A DNA stretch of 64,000 nucleotides from Parvimonas sp. oral taxon 110 str. F0139 (GTDB lineage Bacteria > Bacillota > Clostridia > Tissierellales > Peptoniphilaceae). Position numbers and translations under genes: made by a program. Every line of letters starts with the position of its first letter. Position 1 is the stretch's first letter. The stretch covers positions 496,001 through 560,000 of the forward strand of contig NZ_AFII01000002.1 of assembly GCF_000214475.1 (NCBI RefSeq). Reading direction: 5' to 3'. Positions 53,433 through 62,869 of this stretch are shown here, piece by piece. A model generated the notes under the pieces. The model saw only the letters and a list, made by a program, of their open reading frames with translations, was not told the DNA's origin and searched no databases.

Positions 53433-54973
53433 TTAATTATCATCATTTCCGTCATAATTATCGCTACCGTCTTCATTGTCGTTACCGAAATTATTTCCGT
53501 TAAAATTCTTGTTATATTTTTTACTATTGTTGTTCTTACTGTCATTACTACTATTTTCTAGATTAAATTTTTCAAATTTAACTTCTATTGTAGTTGCTTT
53601 TCCATCTCTATAAACTTCAAGTTTAACTTTATCACCTATCTTGTAGTTCAATAAAGCTGCTTTTAAACTTGAGTTAGATGTAACTTTAGTATCTCCAACT
53701 TTAGTAATAATATCTTTAGGTTTTAGTCCTGCAGATTCTGCTGGAGAACCTGATAGAACTTCATGAATATATACACCTGAGTCAACAGGTAATTTTGTTT
53801 GTCCTAAGACATTATATCGTGAAACATCTATACCTTTTATACCTAGTGTTACACTTTCAAACTTACCATTTTTAATTATTTGTTCCAAAATAGGTTTTGC
53901 CAAATTCGAAGGAATTGCAAATCCGATTCCGTCACTATTACCAGCTTTTGCTGTATTTATTCCGATAAGTTGTCCTTTATCATTAAATAATCCACCACCA
54001 CTATTTCCTGGGTTTATTGCTGCATCTGTTTGGAATAAACCTTCCATAGTAGAACCATCTTGTAAAGTAATAACTCTATCTTTTCCTGAAATATAACCAG
54101 AAGTTAAAGTTGATTTTAAATTTATACCAAGTGGATTACCAATTGCTATAGCTTTATCACCTATTGAAACTTGAGAACTGTCCCCAAATTCAACTGGTTT
54201 TAAATTAAGACCGCTTGAATCTATCTTGATAACTGCTAAGTCTAAAGTTTTGTCACTCCATAAGACTTTGGCTTCTCTTTTAGTTCCGTCACTTAGTATT
54301 ACTGTTACAGATTTTGTTTTTGAAGGGTCAACAACGTGGTTATTTGTTAAAATGTAACCATCTTTACTTACTATAACCCCTGAACCAAGTCCCTTTGTTT
54401 GTTTTTGAGTGGAAAACATATCTTCAGAAACCCCAACAGTTGTTATACCTACAACTGATTGCATTGATTTTTGTGCAACTGCTTTTTCCACATTTGGCTT
54501 TTCAGAAGTATTAATAGTTGTTGCGGTCGCTTCTTTATCATTTGAAGAATTATTTAAAAGTGACTTTCCACTATTACTCTTTAAGTAGAAACTAGTTCCA
54601 CTTATACTTATTGCACTAGCTAAAATTATAGCTAATAAGAATTTTGAAAAAGATTTAAATCTATTAGCTTTTTTCTTTTTTCAAATTCTTTTTGAACAAT
54701 ACCATCAACATAAGATTCAAATTTTTTATCTTGCGTATTTGAATCTTCCATATATGGTTCATCATAAATTTCTTGTTGTTTATAATAATCATATGGATCT
54801 TCAGTATATTCTCCATAATCCTCATCGATTGTGTTATTTATATTTTCTTCATTGAACAATTTTTGTGTTTCATTTAAATTATTTTCATTTTGTCTTGAAG
54901 TTTCTTCTTTATGTTCTTCATTTTTTATATTATTTTCATTTTCATCGAAGATATTATCTCTTTTATCGTCCAT
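53433..54973 (-). pseudogene. htrA: HtrA/DegP-like membrane serine protease with PDZ domain, single frameshift
   Basis: One gene of about 513 residues in two frames. The first encodes an acidic cytoplasmic tail (residues 1-100, Asn/Glu rich). Adding one A to the run 54669-54674 continues it as KANRFKSFSKFLLAIILASAI (by position), the transmembrane anchor, and joins the protease frame. Catalytic triad: His in ILTNNHVVDP, Asp in DKTLDLAVIKID, Ser in INPGNSGGGLF. A PDZ domain follows (GVYIHEVLSGSPAESAGLKPKD, by position), then an unusual Asn/Asp-rich tail. It degrades misfolded exported proteins. As given, the protease would lack its anchor unless slippage occurs. Confidence 0.88.
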
Positions 54974-55190
54974 AATAAATCACCTCTTTTTTAATATCAT
55001 TTATTATCTTGAATATATTTTAAACTGTCAACCTTAAAGTAAGCTTAAAGAAAAAGTTTTTTAAAAAATTTTTATTTTTTAAAAATATATTCAAAAAATA
55101 AATTTTGCAGTTAATAATAGAATTGTATTTTCTATTGTTTCATCTATCAACTGCTAACATTATATCGACAAAAACTTAAATGAAGTTAAA

Positions 55191-55216
55191 AAAGAGGAGA
55201 AATTTTCTCCTCTTTA
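55191..55216 (-). terminator. tdh-kbl operon terminator
   Basis: AAAGAGGAGAA-ATT-TTCTCCTCTTT downstream of the kbl stop at 55253. Confidence 0.92.
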
Positions 55217-55252
55217 ATATTTTTTATTTTTCTCTATTTTCTAAGCTTAATC

Positions 55253-56437
55253 TTAAAGAATTTCCATATCTTTTCCAGCTAATTCGAATGCTTTTACAGC
55301 TTTGTCTAATTCTTCTTTACTATGAGCTGCAGAAATCATACAACGAATTCTTCCTGTTCCTCTTGGTACAGTTGGGAATACTATAGCTGAACCGAATACT
55401 CCGTATTCTCTTAATTTTTTAGAAAATTCCATAGTCTTAGCTTCATCTCCGATAATTACTGGAGTAATTGGAGTTTCTGAATGACCAGTGTTAAATCCTA
55501 ATTTTCCTAATTGTTCTTTAAAGTATTTAGCATTATCCCAAAGTTTCTTTTGTAATTCATCTGATTCGATTAAAGTTTCAACAGATGCGATACAAGCTGC
55601 AGTATCTCCAGGAGATAAAGTTGTACTAAATAGAACTGGTCTTGCTCTATGGTTTAACCATTCGTAAGCAACTTCGTTACAAGCAACATATCCACCTTTA
55701 ACTCCGATAGCTTTTGAAAGAGTTCCGATAACAAAGTCAACTTTGTCATGTAATCCGAAATGATCTACAGTTCCTCTTCCGTGGCTTCCCATTACTCCTG
55801 AACCATGAGCGTCATCAACATAAGTTAATGCATTATATTTTTCAGCTAATTTTACAATTTCAGGTAATTTTGCAAGGTCTCCATCCATTGAGAAAACACC
55901 ATCAGTAATAATTAAGATTGTTTTGTATTTTCCTTGTGCTTCAACTAAAACTCTTTCAAGGTCTTCCATATCACTGTGTTTGAAAACTGCTTTATCAGCT
56001 TTTGTCATTCTGATACCATCTATAATTGAAGCGTGGTTTAATTCATCAGAGATAATTAAATCACCTTTTTCTGTAATTGCTTGGATAGTTCCTATATTAC
56101 AATCATAACCTGATTGGAATATAAATGCTCTTGGAGATTTTTTGAAAGTTGCTAATTTCTTTTCCAATTCTTCGTGTAAATCCATATTTCCGATGATAGT
56201 TCTTACTGCACCAGCACCTACACCATATTTTTCAATAGCTTCTTGAGCTTTTTTCTTTAAAACTGGATTATTAGCAAGTCCTAAATAGTTGTTTGCAGAT
56301 AAATTTACCATTTCTTTTCCATCAAGAACAATTGTTGATGAATTCTTTCCATTTAATACAGGTAATTTACGGTAAACTCCGTCTTCTTTTAACTTATTAA
56401 CTTTTTCTTGTAAAAATTTTAAATCATGAATACTCAT
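55253..56437 (-). CDS. kbl: Glycine C-acetyltransferase (2-amino-3-ketobutyrate CoA ligase)
   Basis: 394 residues of the alpha-oxoamine synthase family. Motifs: [61 protein letters not shown] and the PLP Lys in [12 protein letters not shown]. It splits 2-amino-3-ketobutyrate with CoA to glycine and acetyl-CoA. It lies 22 bases after a Tdh-like gene, which fixes the assignment over serine palmitoyltransferase or AONS relatives. Confidence 0.95.
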   Translation of the reverse strand: MSIHDLKFLQEKVNKLKEDGVYRKLPVLNGKNSSTIVLDGKEMVNLSANNYLGLANNPVLKKKAQEAIEKYGVGAGAVRTIIGNMDLHEELEKKLATFKKSPRAFIFQSGYDCNIGTIQAITEKGDLIISDELNHASIIDGIRMTKADKAVFKHSDMEDLERVLVEAQGKYKTILIITDGVFSMDGDLAKLPEIVKLAEKYNALTYVDDAHGSGVMGSHGRGTVDHFGLHDKVDFVIGTLSKAIGVKGGYVACNEVAYEWLNHRARPVLFSTTLSPGDTAACIASVETLIESDELQKKLWDNAKYFKEQLGKLGFNTGHSETPITPVIIGDEAKTMEFSKKLREYGVFGSAIVFPTVPRGTGRIRCMISAAHSKEELDKAVKAFELAGKDMEIL

Positions 56438-56459
56438 ATCTTTATTCTCCTATCTATAA

Positions 56460-57407
56460 CTATTTTAATTTTTTGCTTAAGTTTTCTAACATATCTACTG
56501 TCATCTTATCCAAATCAAAGCTTGGTTTCCAACCCCATTGTTCTCTTGCTGCAGAGTCATCTAATGAATTTGGCCAGCTTTCAGCTATAGCTTGTCTGAT
56601 TGGATCTACATCGTAGCTTAATTTAAATTCAGGCATATATTTTTTAATGCTTTCTTCTAAAATTTCTGGAGTTAAACTCATAGCTGTAATATTGAAAGCA
56701 TTTCTGTCTTTAAGTTTTGAAGGATCAGCTTCCATTAAATCAACAACTGCTTTAAGTGCATCTGGCATATAAAGCATATCCATTTGAGTTCCTTTACCTA
56801 TATAAGAAGTGTAAGCTTTATTTTTAATTGCTTCATAATAAATATGAACTGCATAGTCAGTTGTTCCTGCACCAGGTAATGTTTTATAAGAAATAATTCC
56901 TGGATAACGAACTCCTCTTACGTCAACTCCAAATTTATTAAAATAGTAATCGCATAAAAGTTCTCCTGAAACTTTTGTTACTCCATACATAGTATTAGGT
57001 CTTTGAATAGTAACTTGTGGTGTATTATCAAGTGGAGTTCCTGCTCCAAATGCTGCTATTGATGAAGGTACAAATACTTTTGCATTTAATTCTCTTGCAA
57101 CTTCTAAAGTATTTACAACTCCGTCAACATTAACCTTCCAAGTTAATTGTGGCATACTTTCTCCTCTAGCAGAAAGTATTGCTGCTAAATTTACTATAGT
57201 ATCAGCTTTAAATTCTTTAGCTAATTCAAACATTCTTTTTGGATCAGTAACGTCTAATGTTTCAAAACGAATATCTTCGATAGCCGCTTTGTTTGCATCT
57301 GAGCAATCTGTAGCTAAGATATTTTCTCTTCCATAAATGTCCCCCAAATAAAGAGCTAATTCTGTACCGATTTGTCCAAGCGCTCCTGTCATTAAAATCC
57401 TTTTCAT
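56460..57407 (-). CDS. L-threonine 3-dehydrogenase (SDR/epimerase type)
   Basis: 315 residues of extended short-chain dehydrogenase: NAD loop MTGALGQIGTELALYLG, catalytic YGVTKVSGE (YxxxK), RYPGIISYKTLPGAGTTDYAVHIYYEA (by position), ending GWKPSFDLDKM. This is the NAD-dependent, zinc-independent threonine dehydrogenase form. The product, 2-amino-3-ketobutyrate, is the substrate of the adjacent kbl product. Together they degrade threonine to glycine and acetyl-CoA. Confidence 0.93.
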   Translation of the reverse strand: MKRILMTGALGQIGTELALYLGDIYGRENILATDCSDANKAAIEDIRFETLDVTDPKRMFELAKEFKADTIVNLAAILSARGESMPQLTWKVNVDGVVNTLEVARELNAKVFVPSSIAAFGAGTPLDNTPQVTIQRPNTMYGVTKVSGELLCDYYFNKFGVDVRGVRYPGIISYKTLPGAGTTDYAVHIYYEAIKNKAYTSYIGKGTQMDMLYMPDALKAVVDLMEADPSKLKDRNAFNITAMSLTPEILEESIKKYMPEFKLSYDVDPIRQAIAESWPNSLDDSAAREQWGWKPSFDLDKMTVDMLENLSKKLK

Positions 57408-57458
57408 TATTCAATCTCCTTTCAAAATAACTGAGTAAAATTTTTACCATCCAGATGT

Positions 57459-57487
57459 ATTATACATCAATTTTGATAAGTTTACAA
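57459..57487 (-). promoter_or_regulatory. tdh-kbl promoter
   Basis: Minus strand TTGTAA (57482-57487), 17-bp spacer, TATAAT (57459-57464). The rest of the gene-free stretch 57490-57765 is AT-rich without a recognisable element. Confidence 0.8.
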
Positions 57488-57767
57488 CACCTTATATTAA
57501 AAAAATTAATATTTTTATATAGTATAGGCGGATAAATAATTCAAATAGTATTATAATAATAAAGCAAAAACCACAAAATCTTTTTTAAAACAATAAATCT
57601 TCTAATCGTATATTAATCTTGTTTGTCACTAAAAATATCGTTGTCTTAATAATTTATCAAAAAAATTTATTTTTATACAATAAATAAAGTCTAAAAATCA
57701 AATTTTTACTCAATTTTAAAAGCAAAAATATTTTTATATAAAATATTAAAACAATGAAATATAAAGA

Positions 57768-57796
57768 AAAAACTAAGGATAATCTCCTTAGTTTTT
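57768..57796 (-). terminator. Terminator of the giant ABC transporter gene
   Basis: AAAAACTAAGGA-TAATC-TCCTTAGTTTTT, 11 bases beyond the stop at 57807. Confidence 0.92.
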
Positions 57797-57806
57797 ACTA
57801 AATTTA

Positions 57807-60800
57807 TTATTCTGTTCTCAAAGCTTCAACCGGATTTTGTTTTGCTGCACTCTTTGAAGGAATAAATCCACCTATTAAAGTTAAAATCATACTGATTAAG
57901 ATTAAGGTTATAGCCTGTGGAACGGATAAATAAGCCGTTATATTCGGCATTTCAGTAACTTTTCTTATTACAATATTTATCGGTATTAGTAATAAATATG
58001 TTATTCCAACTCCAAGTAATCCTGCAAATAATCCGATTATTCCAGTTTCTGCATTAAAGACTTGTGATATATTTTTCTTTGAAGCTCCGATAGATCTTAA
58101 AATTCCAATCTCTTTCTTTCTTTCGAGCACACTTATATAAGTTATAACCCCAATCATAATTGAAGAAACAATAAGCGATATGGATACGAAAGCAATTAAT
58201 ACATAACTAATTACATTTATAATTGTAGTTACGGAAGAAAGTATCGCTCCAACTAAATCCGTATAGGTTATCATTTTATCCTCTTCTAAATTGTTTTTCC
58301 TCATCTCATTATAGCTATCAAGTAAGGAAATTATTGATTTTTTAGCTTCAAAATCTTTAGGATATATACTAATTTTAGAAATATCATTATCTTCCGCATA
58401 GTTAAATAATTTCATATTATTCTCATACGAACTTTCATTACTATTAGCCATAGCCATAATAAATGATTTTATTTCTTCTTCATTTAAATTCATTGAAAAG
58501 GCATTTCCGAATTTACTTGGATCTATTGATATTGCCTGTGGTAAATTTTTCATAGAAGATGTTAGAACATTTTTAATATTATCGGCTATTGCAGTTGATA
58601 TATTTTTCATCAAATTTTCCACAAAACTTTGTGAAGAATTTTGATTTCCTTGTAAACTACCTTTTATTAAGTCATTCACTCCCGAAGAAATCATATTTTT
58701 TGCTTCATCAGTTGCAATATAAGAATTAAAAGAATCTTTTAATTTAGATGGATCAGGCTTGTTATTTTCTTTAGCATATTTCAAATATCCATTTGATAAA
58801 GCTTCTGCTAATTCTGATATATCTTTATTATCTATTTTTAAATTTTCTCCCAAAGAATTTAATAGCTTTCTAGTTTCAGCTGAAACTTTTTCTCTCGCTT
58901 CTGGACTTTTCAAATACTCTAGTAAATATTGATTAAATTTATTAGGATCTGTATAGTTATTCTTTTTTGCAAATTCAGGATATCCTGACATAATGGATTT
59001 CATTATATCGGTTATCTTTTCATTTGTAATTAAAGAACCAGAATTTTTAGAAATCATCTTAGAAAAAAATTCTTTTAAAATATTTTTTGCCTCATCAGTT
59101 TTCATATAATCACTTATTGATTTTGGCAATTCGCTATAATTAGTCGAAGGATCTTTAGATGAATAATCTAAATATCCTTTTAGGATATTACTTATTAGTC
59201 CAACTAATTTATCCGAATCGAGCTTTATATCTAAATTTTTTAAAAAATCCATATTCGAACTATTATTTAAATATTTTGAAAAATCAATATTTTTCATTGA
59301 ATTAGCATCAAAATTTAATTTAGAAGTATCTATTTTAAAAGATTCAAACAGTTTTTTCTGATCTATTGAAAATAACTTTGCAAAGTCTAAATTCTGTTTA
59401 ATTTTTTCTCCAAAAGGAGTATTTGTTAAAACATTAACATCTGGACTTTCTTTTTGTGCCTTTACAACTTCACTTTCTTTTGATATTTTTCTTAAATTTG
59501 TTTCTAAGTCATCAGTATACCAAATACCAGTTGACAAAATTAATGAACTTTCGTCACTATTTGGAGAAGCTATTCCAACTATTTTTAATTTTTTTGAATT
59601 GTTTTTCAAAAGATTTTCTACAAATGGACTATCGGTAGAATTCTCTATATAAACTTTATTTTTAGAGTCATATGAATAAAGTTGTGAGCTACTTAAAACT
59701 TTGAACTCTCTACCAACAATATCTTCATATTTCCAAGATGTATTGTCTTCTTCTACATCTGTTTTTTCTCTATTTGCAAATTTTTTTACCATTTTTGAAA
59801 GCTCGTCATTATCACGAAGCCCCAGTGAATAAAAAATAAAATCAGATAGAGAACCCTTTGAGTTAGTTATTACTATCGCTTCATTTTCATTACTTGGCCA
59901 AGAACCATATTTTAAAGTGTATTTATCCTTGTATAAGTCAGGATTCTTAGGTAATTTATAAAATGCCTTCATAGAATTTCTTGAAAAAAGAAAATTATTA
60001 GATGACAAACCCATTGATTTCATTGCTTCATTTGGATTTACTTGAACATATTTTTCATTATTTAAAGTATAAATCCTAGGAGTAATATCATATTTATATT
60101 CTATCGTCTTAGCATAATCATTAATTGCTTTTCCGTCATTTTCAAAATATTCTTTTAAAGAAGATAAATCATTTTTATTAATTGCAGATAGCATCTTTTG
60201 AATAGTTTTGACTTCTGTTATATCTCCATCATTATTTTCTCCACTCGAAGTTTCAAACATTCTACCCATAGAAAAACTACTTTTATCAATCTCTATTGGA
60301 TAAGAAATCATTGTTTCCTCTTCTGTATCTTTAATAAACTGATTTACACCATTGGATAAACCTAAAATTAAAGCTATCCCAATTATGCCAATTGAACCTG
60401 CAATCGCAACCATAAGAGTTCTTTTAAATTTAGTTTTTAAATTATTAAAACTTAAAGCTATACTTGTTAGATAGGACATTGAGGACTTCCCAAAATTTTT
60501 ATGAACACCTTCACTCTCATTCTCTAAAATAAAAGGGTTGGTATCAGAAATAATTCGTCCGTCATTTAATTCAACAATTCTAGTTGAATATTCATTTGCC
60601 AACTTAGGATTATGAGTAACCATTATTACAAGTCTATCTTTTGCAACCTCTTTAAGTAACTCCATTACTTGAACACTGGTTTCCGAATCAAGCGCACCTG
60701 TAGGTTCATCCGCAAGCACAATGCTTGGATTATTTACAAGAGCTCTTGCTATGGCAACTCTTTGCATTTGCCCACCGGATAATTGATTAGGCTTTTTATG

Positions 60801-61205
60801 CATTTGACTTTTAAGCCCAACTTTATCCAATACATCTATCGCTCTTTTTTCTCTTTCAGCCTTAGATATCCCAGAAATAGTTAAAGCCAATTCCACATTG
60901 GCTAAAATAGTCTGATGAGAAATTAAGTTATAACTTTGAAAAACAAAACCTATTGTATGATTTCTATAACTGTCCCAATCTTCATTTTTATATTTTTTAG
61001 TTGATATTCCATCAATTAAAAGCTCACCTTGTTCATATTTATCTAATCCACCTATTATATTTAATAGAGTAGATTTTCCACTACCACTCGGACCAAGAAT
61101 AGATACGAATTCGTTATCTCTAAAATTAAGAGATACATTATCTAATGCTTTTTGAATTAAATCTCCTGTTTTATAACTTTTACTTATATTCTTAAGCTGT
61201 AACAT
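57807..61205 (-). CDS. Giant MacB/FtsX-type ABC transporter (ATPase fused to permease)
   Basis: 1132 residues. Residues 1-230 are a LolD/MacB-type ATPase: Walker A GPSGSGKST, QLSGGQMQR signature, VLADEPTGALDS Walker B. A first transmembrane helix follows near 270 (MVAIAGSIGIIGIALILGLSNG). A very large extracytoplasmic domain (about 290-985) has repeated DYMKTDEAKNILKEF / YLKSPEAREKVS / YIATDEAKNMISS helices. Three C-terminal helices form the FtsX permease core (ERKKEIGILRSIGASKKNI). MacB-type proteins do not usually translocate across the membrane but move envelope substrates or sense peptides. The extra domain is far longer than the usual 200-250 residues. Cargo unknown. Upstream lies a 37-bp palindrome shared with the divergent purD. 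Confidence 0.88.
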   Translation of the reverse strand: MLQLKNISKSYKTGDLIQKALDNVSLNFRDNEFVSILGPSGSGKSTLLNIIGGLDKYEQGELLIDGISTKKYKNEDWDSYRNHTIGFVFQSYNLISHQTILANVELALTISGISKAEREKRAIDVLDKVGLKSQMHKKPNQLSGGQMQRVAIARALVNNPSIVLADEPTGALDSETSVQVMELLKEVAKDRLVIMVTHNPKLANEYSTRIVELNDGRIISDTNPFILENESEGVHKNFGKSSMSYLTSIALSFNNLKTKFKRTLMVAIAGSIGIIGIALILGLSNGVNQFIKDTEEETMISYPIEIDKSSFSMGRMFETSSGENNDGDITEVKTIQKMLSAINKNDLSSLKEYFENDGKAINDYAKTIEYKYDITPRIYTLNNEKYVQVNPNEAMKSMGLSSNNFLFSRNSMKAFYKLPKNPDLYKDKYTLKYGSWPSNENEAIVITNSKGSLSDFIFYSLGLRDNDELSKMVKKFANREKTDVEEDNTSWKYEDIVGREFKVLSSSQLYSYDSKNKVYIENSTDSPFVENLLKNNSKKLKIVGIASPNSDESSLILSTGIWYTDDLETNLRKISKESEVVKAQKESPDVNVLTNTPFGEKIKQNLDFAKLFSIDQKKLFESFKIDTSKLNFDANSMKNIDFSKYLNNSSNMDFLKNLDIKLDSDKLVGLISNILKGYLDYSSKDPSTNYSELPKSISDYMKTDEAKNILKEFFSKMISKNSGSLITNEKITDIMKSIMSGYPEFAKKNNYTDPNKFNQYLLEYLKSPEAREKVSAETRKLLNSLGENLKIDNKDISELAEALSNGYLKYAKENNKPDPSKLKDSFNSYIATDEAKNMISSGVNDLIKGSLQGNQNSSQSFVENLMKNISTAIADNIKNVLTSSMKNLPQAISIDPSKFGNAFSMNLNEEEIKSFIMAMANSNESSYENNMKLFNYAEDNDISKISIYPKDFEAKKSIISLLDSYNEMRKNNLEEDKMITYTDLVGAILSSVTTIINVISYVLIAFVSISLIVSSIMIGVITYISVLERKKEIGILRSIGASKKNISQVFNAETGIIGLFAGLLGVGITYLLLIPINIVIRKVTEMPNITAYLSVPQAITLILISMILTLIGGFIPSKSAAKQNPVEALRTE

Positions 61206-61380
61206 TCTAGTCCTCCTTTACTAATATAAATTTTTGAGTTAAATTTTATATACCCTTTTATCTAAAAAATTAAATAAATACAATAAAAATAACCACTTTC
61301 AACTAAAAATTTGTACAAAAAATTAACATTTCTTATTAATATGAAAAAATAAAATTGAAAAAACTTTGTTCTAGTGATAT

Positions 61381-61417
61381 AATATGTATAATTTAACTTT
61401 GTTAAATTATACATATT
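61381..61417. promoter_or_regulatory. 37-bp perfect palindrome, candidate operator 1
   Basis: AATATGTATAATTTAAC-TTT-GTTAAATTATACATATT: 17-bp perfect arms, in the divergent gap between the giant ABC gene and purD. It contains TATAAT on both strands. The core TTTAAC-N3-GTTAAA recurs at 61470-61494. Confidence 0.8.
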
Positions 61418-61469
61418 TCAACATATTTACATTAATTTAGTAATCAAAACGGAAATATGTTATAATAAA

Positions 61470-61494
61470 TATAGTTTAACTAAGTTAAATTATA
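61470..61494. promoter_or_regulatory. Candidate operator 2 with the same core
   Basis: TATAGTTTAAC-TAA-GTTAAATTATA: 11-bp arms with one G:T pair and a three-base centre, 83 bp from the centre of operator 1. The shared core suggests one dimeric regulator bound at two sites controlling purD, the ABC gene or both. Confidence 0.7.
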
Positions 61495-61564
61495 CTTATG
61501 TTTATTTTAATATCAAAAAAATTTTTATATATAATTTTAAAGTTAATAAAAAAGAGGTGATTTT

Positions 61565-62791
61565 ATGAAAATACTAATTATTGGAAAAGGTGGACGTGAA
61601 CATGCAATGTTAAAGGCATGTCAAAAGAGTAAATTAGTTGAAAAAATCTATGTTTTACCTGGAAATTGCAAGATGGATGGCGCAACAAAAGTAGATATAG
61701 ATATGTATGATATTGAAAAAATTAAAGACTTTGCAATAAAAGAAAATATCGACTTGACTATAGTAGGCCCTGCTGACGTTTTAGCTCTTGGAATAAAAGA
61801 CGAGTTCGATAAAAATGATTTAAGACTTTTCGGACCTACTAAATCTGCAACAAGAATAGAATCAAGTAGATATTTTACTAAACAACTTATGGAAAAATTA
61901 AAGATACCTACAACTAAATATGTTGTATTTACTGATAGAGAACAAGCTCTAAAATTCGTTTCAGAAATTGAAAAATTTCCTGTTACTATAAAGATTGATT
62001 CTCTTCCAAAAAATATGGGAATTTTCATTGCAAGAAGCAACAAAATGGCAACAGATATAGTTAATGAAATCTTTGATGAAAATGAAAATTCAAAAATTTT
62101 AGTTGAAGAATTTATCATAGGTAAAGAATTCTCAATCTTTGCATTAGTAAAAAATAGCAAAGTTTATCCACTACAAATTGTTAAGGATTATAAGAGAACA
62201 TCTGATAGCGACGATGCTGAACATACAGGTGGTATGGGAGCTTGTAGCCCTGTTGCAAAAATTACAGATAATGAAATTGAACAAGTTGTCGATAAAATCT
62301 TAAAACCGATGGCAAAATCAATGTTTGAAGACGGTTATGGATTTGAAGGATTTTTATATGGAGAAATTGTTGTAACAAAAGATGGAATAAAAGTTTTAAG
62401 TTTTAACGCTAGACTTGGAGATCCTGAAGCTGAAGTTCTATTGCCACGTTTAGAGTCCGACTTTGTTCAAAACATTTTGGATGTAATGAATGATAAAGAA
62501 CCTGAAATCAAATGGAATGATGAAGTTTGTGTTGGTGTAGTTCTTGCATCTAACGGTTATCCGTCAAAAGAAAAATGTCAAGATAAAATTAATCTAGTTC
62601 CGATAGAAAGTGATATTTGCTTTATGGGAGTTGAAGAAAAAAATAATGAACTCTACGCAAAGGGTGGAAGAAATTTAATTGTAACAGCTATGGCAGAAGA
62701 TTTTGAAAAAGCAAGAGAATTAGCTTACAGAGATATTGAAAAATTAAAGAGTGATTCTTTCTTCTACAGAGAAGATGTAGGAAGATTTTAA
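61565..62791 (+). CDS. purD: Phosphoribosylamine-glycine ligase
   Basis: 408 residues: N domain MKILIIGKGGREHAMLKACQ, ATP-grasp domain with KIDSLPKNMGIFIA, VEEFIIGKEFSIFALV, HTGGMGACSPVAKITD, FEGFLYGEIVV and NARLGDPEAEVLLPRL, then the C domain with VCVGVVLASNGYP. It catalyses the second step of purine synthesis. It is isolated: no other pur gene lies in the window, and it has its own terminator. Some ATP-grasp positions (KNMGIFIA in place of the usual GKGV) are diverged from typical PurD, so a specialised relative is possible. AAAAAGAGGTGATTTT ribosome site. Confidence 0.85.
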   Translation: MKILIIGKGGREHAMLKACQKSKLVEKIYVLPGNCKMDGATKVDIDMYDIEKIKDFAIKENIDLTIVGPADVLALGIKDEFDKNDLRLFGPTKSATRIESSRYFTKQLMEKLKIPTTKYVVFTDREQALKFVSEIEKFPVTIKIDSLPKNMGIFIARSNKMATDIVNEIFDENENSKILVEEFIIGKEFSIFALVKNSKVYPLQIVKDYKRTSDSDDAEHTGGMGACSPVAKITDNEIEQVVDKILKPMAKSMFEDGYGFEGFLYGEIVVTKDGIKVLSFNARLGDPEAEVLLPRLESDFVQNILDVMNDKEPEIKWNDEVCVGVVLASNGYPSKEKCQDKINLVPIESDICFMGVEEKNNELYAKGGRNLIVTAMAEDFEKARELAYRDIEKLKSDSFFYREDVGRF

Positions 62792-62807
62792 TAAATAAAT
62801 TAAATTA

Positions 62808-62846
62808 AAAAGCATACTCGAGAAAAATGAGTGTGTTTTTTTATTT
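62808..62846 (+). terminator. purD terminator
   Basis: AAAAAGCATACTC-GAGAAAAAT-GAGTGTGTTTTTTT with G-U pairs. Confidence 0.85.
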
Positions 62847-62869
62847 TTTATCAAAATTATTAAAAAATT

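Noticed and set aside
55000..55190. T-box or amino-acid riboswitch near the threonine genes
   Set aside because: No specifier loop, T-box sequence or glycine-aptamer pattern was found here or upstream of tdh at 57410-57800.
61648..62160. A 170-codon frame on the minus strand inside purD
   Set aside because: It is the antisense shadow of a well-conserved purD frame; low-complexity Ser/Phe/Ile composition and no ribosome site.
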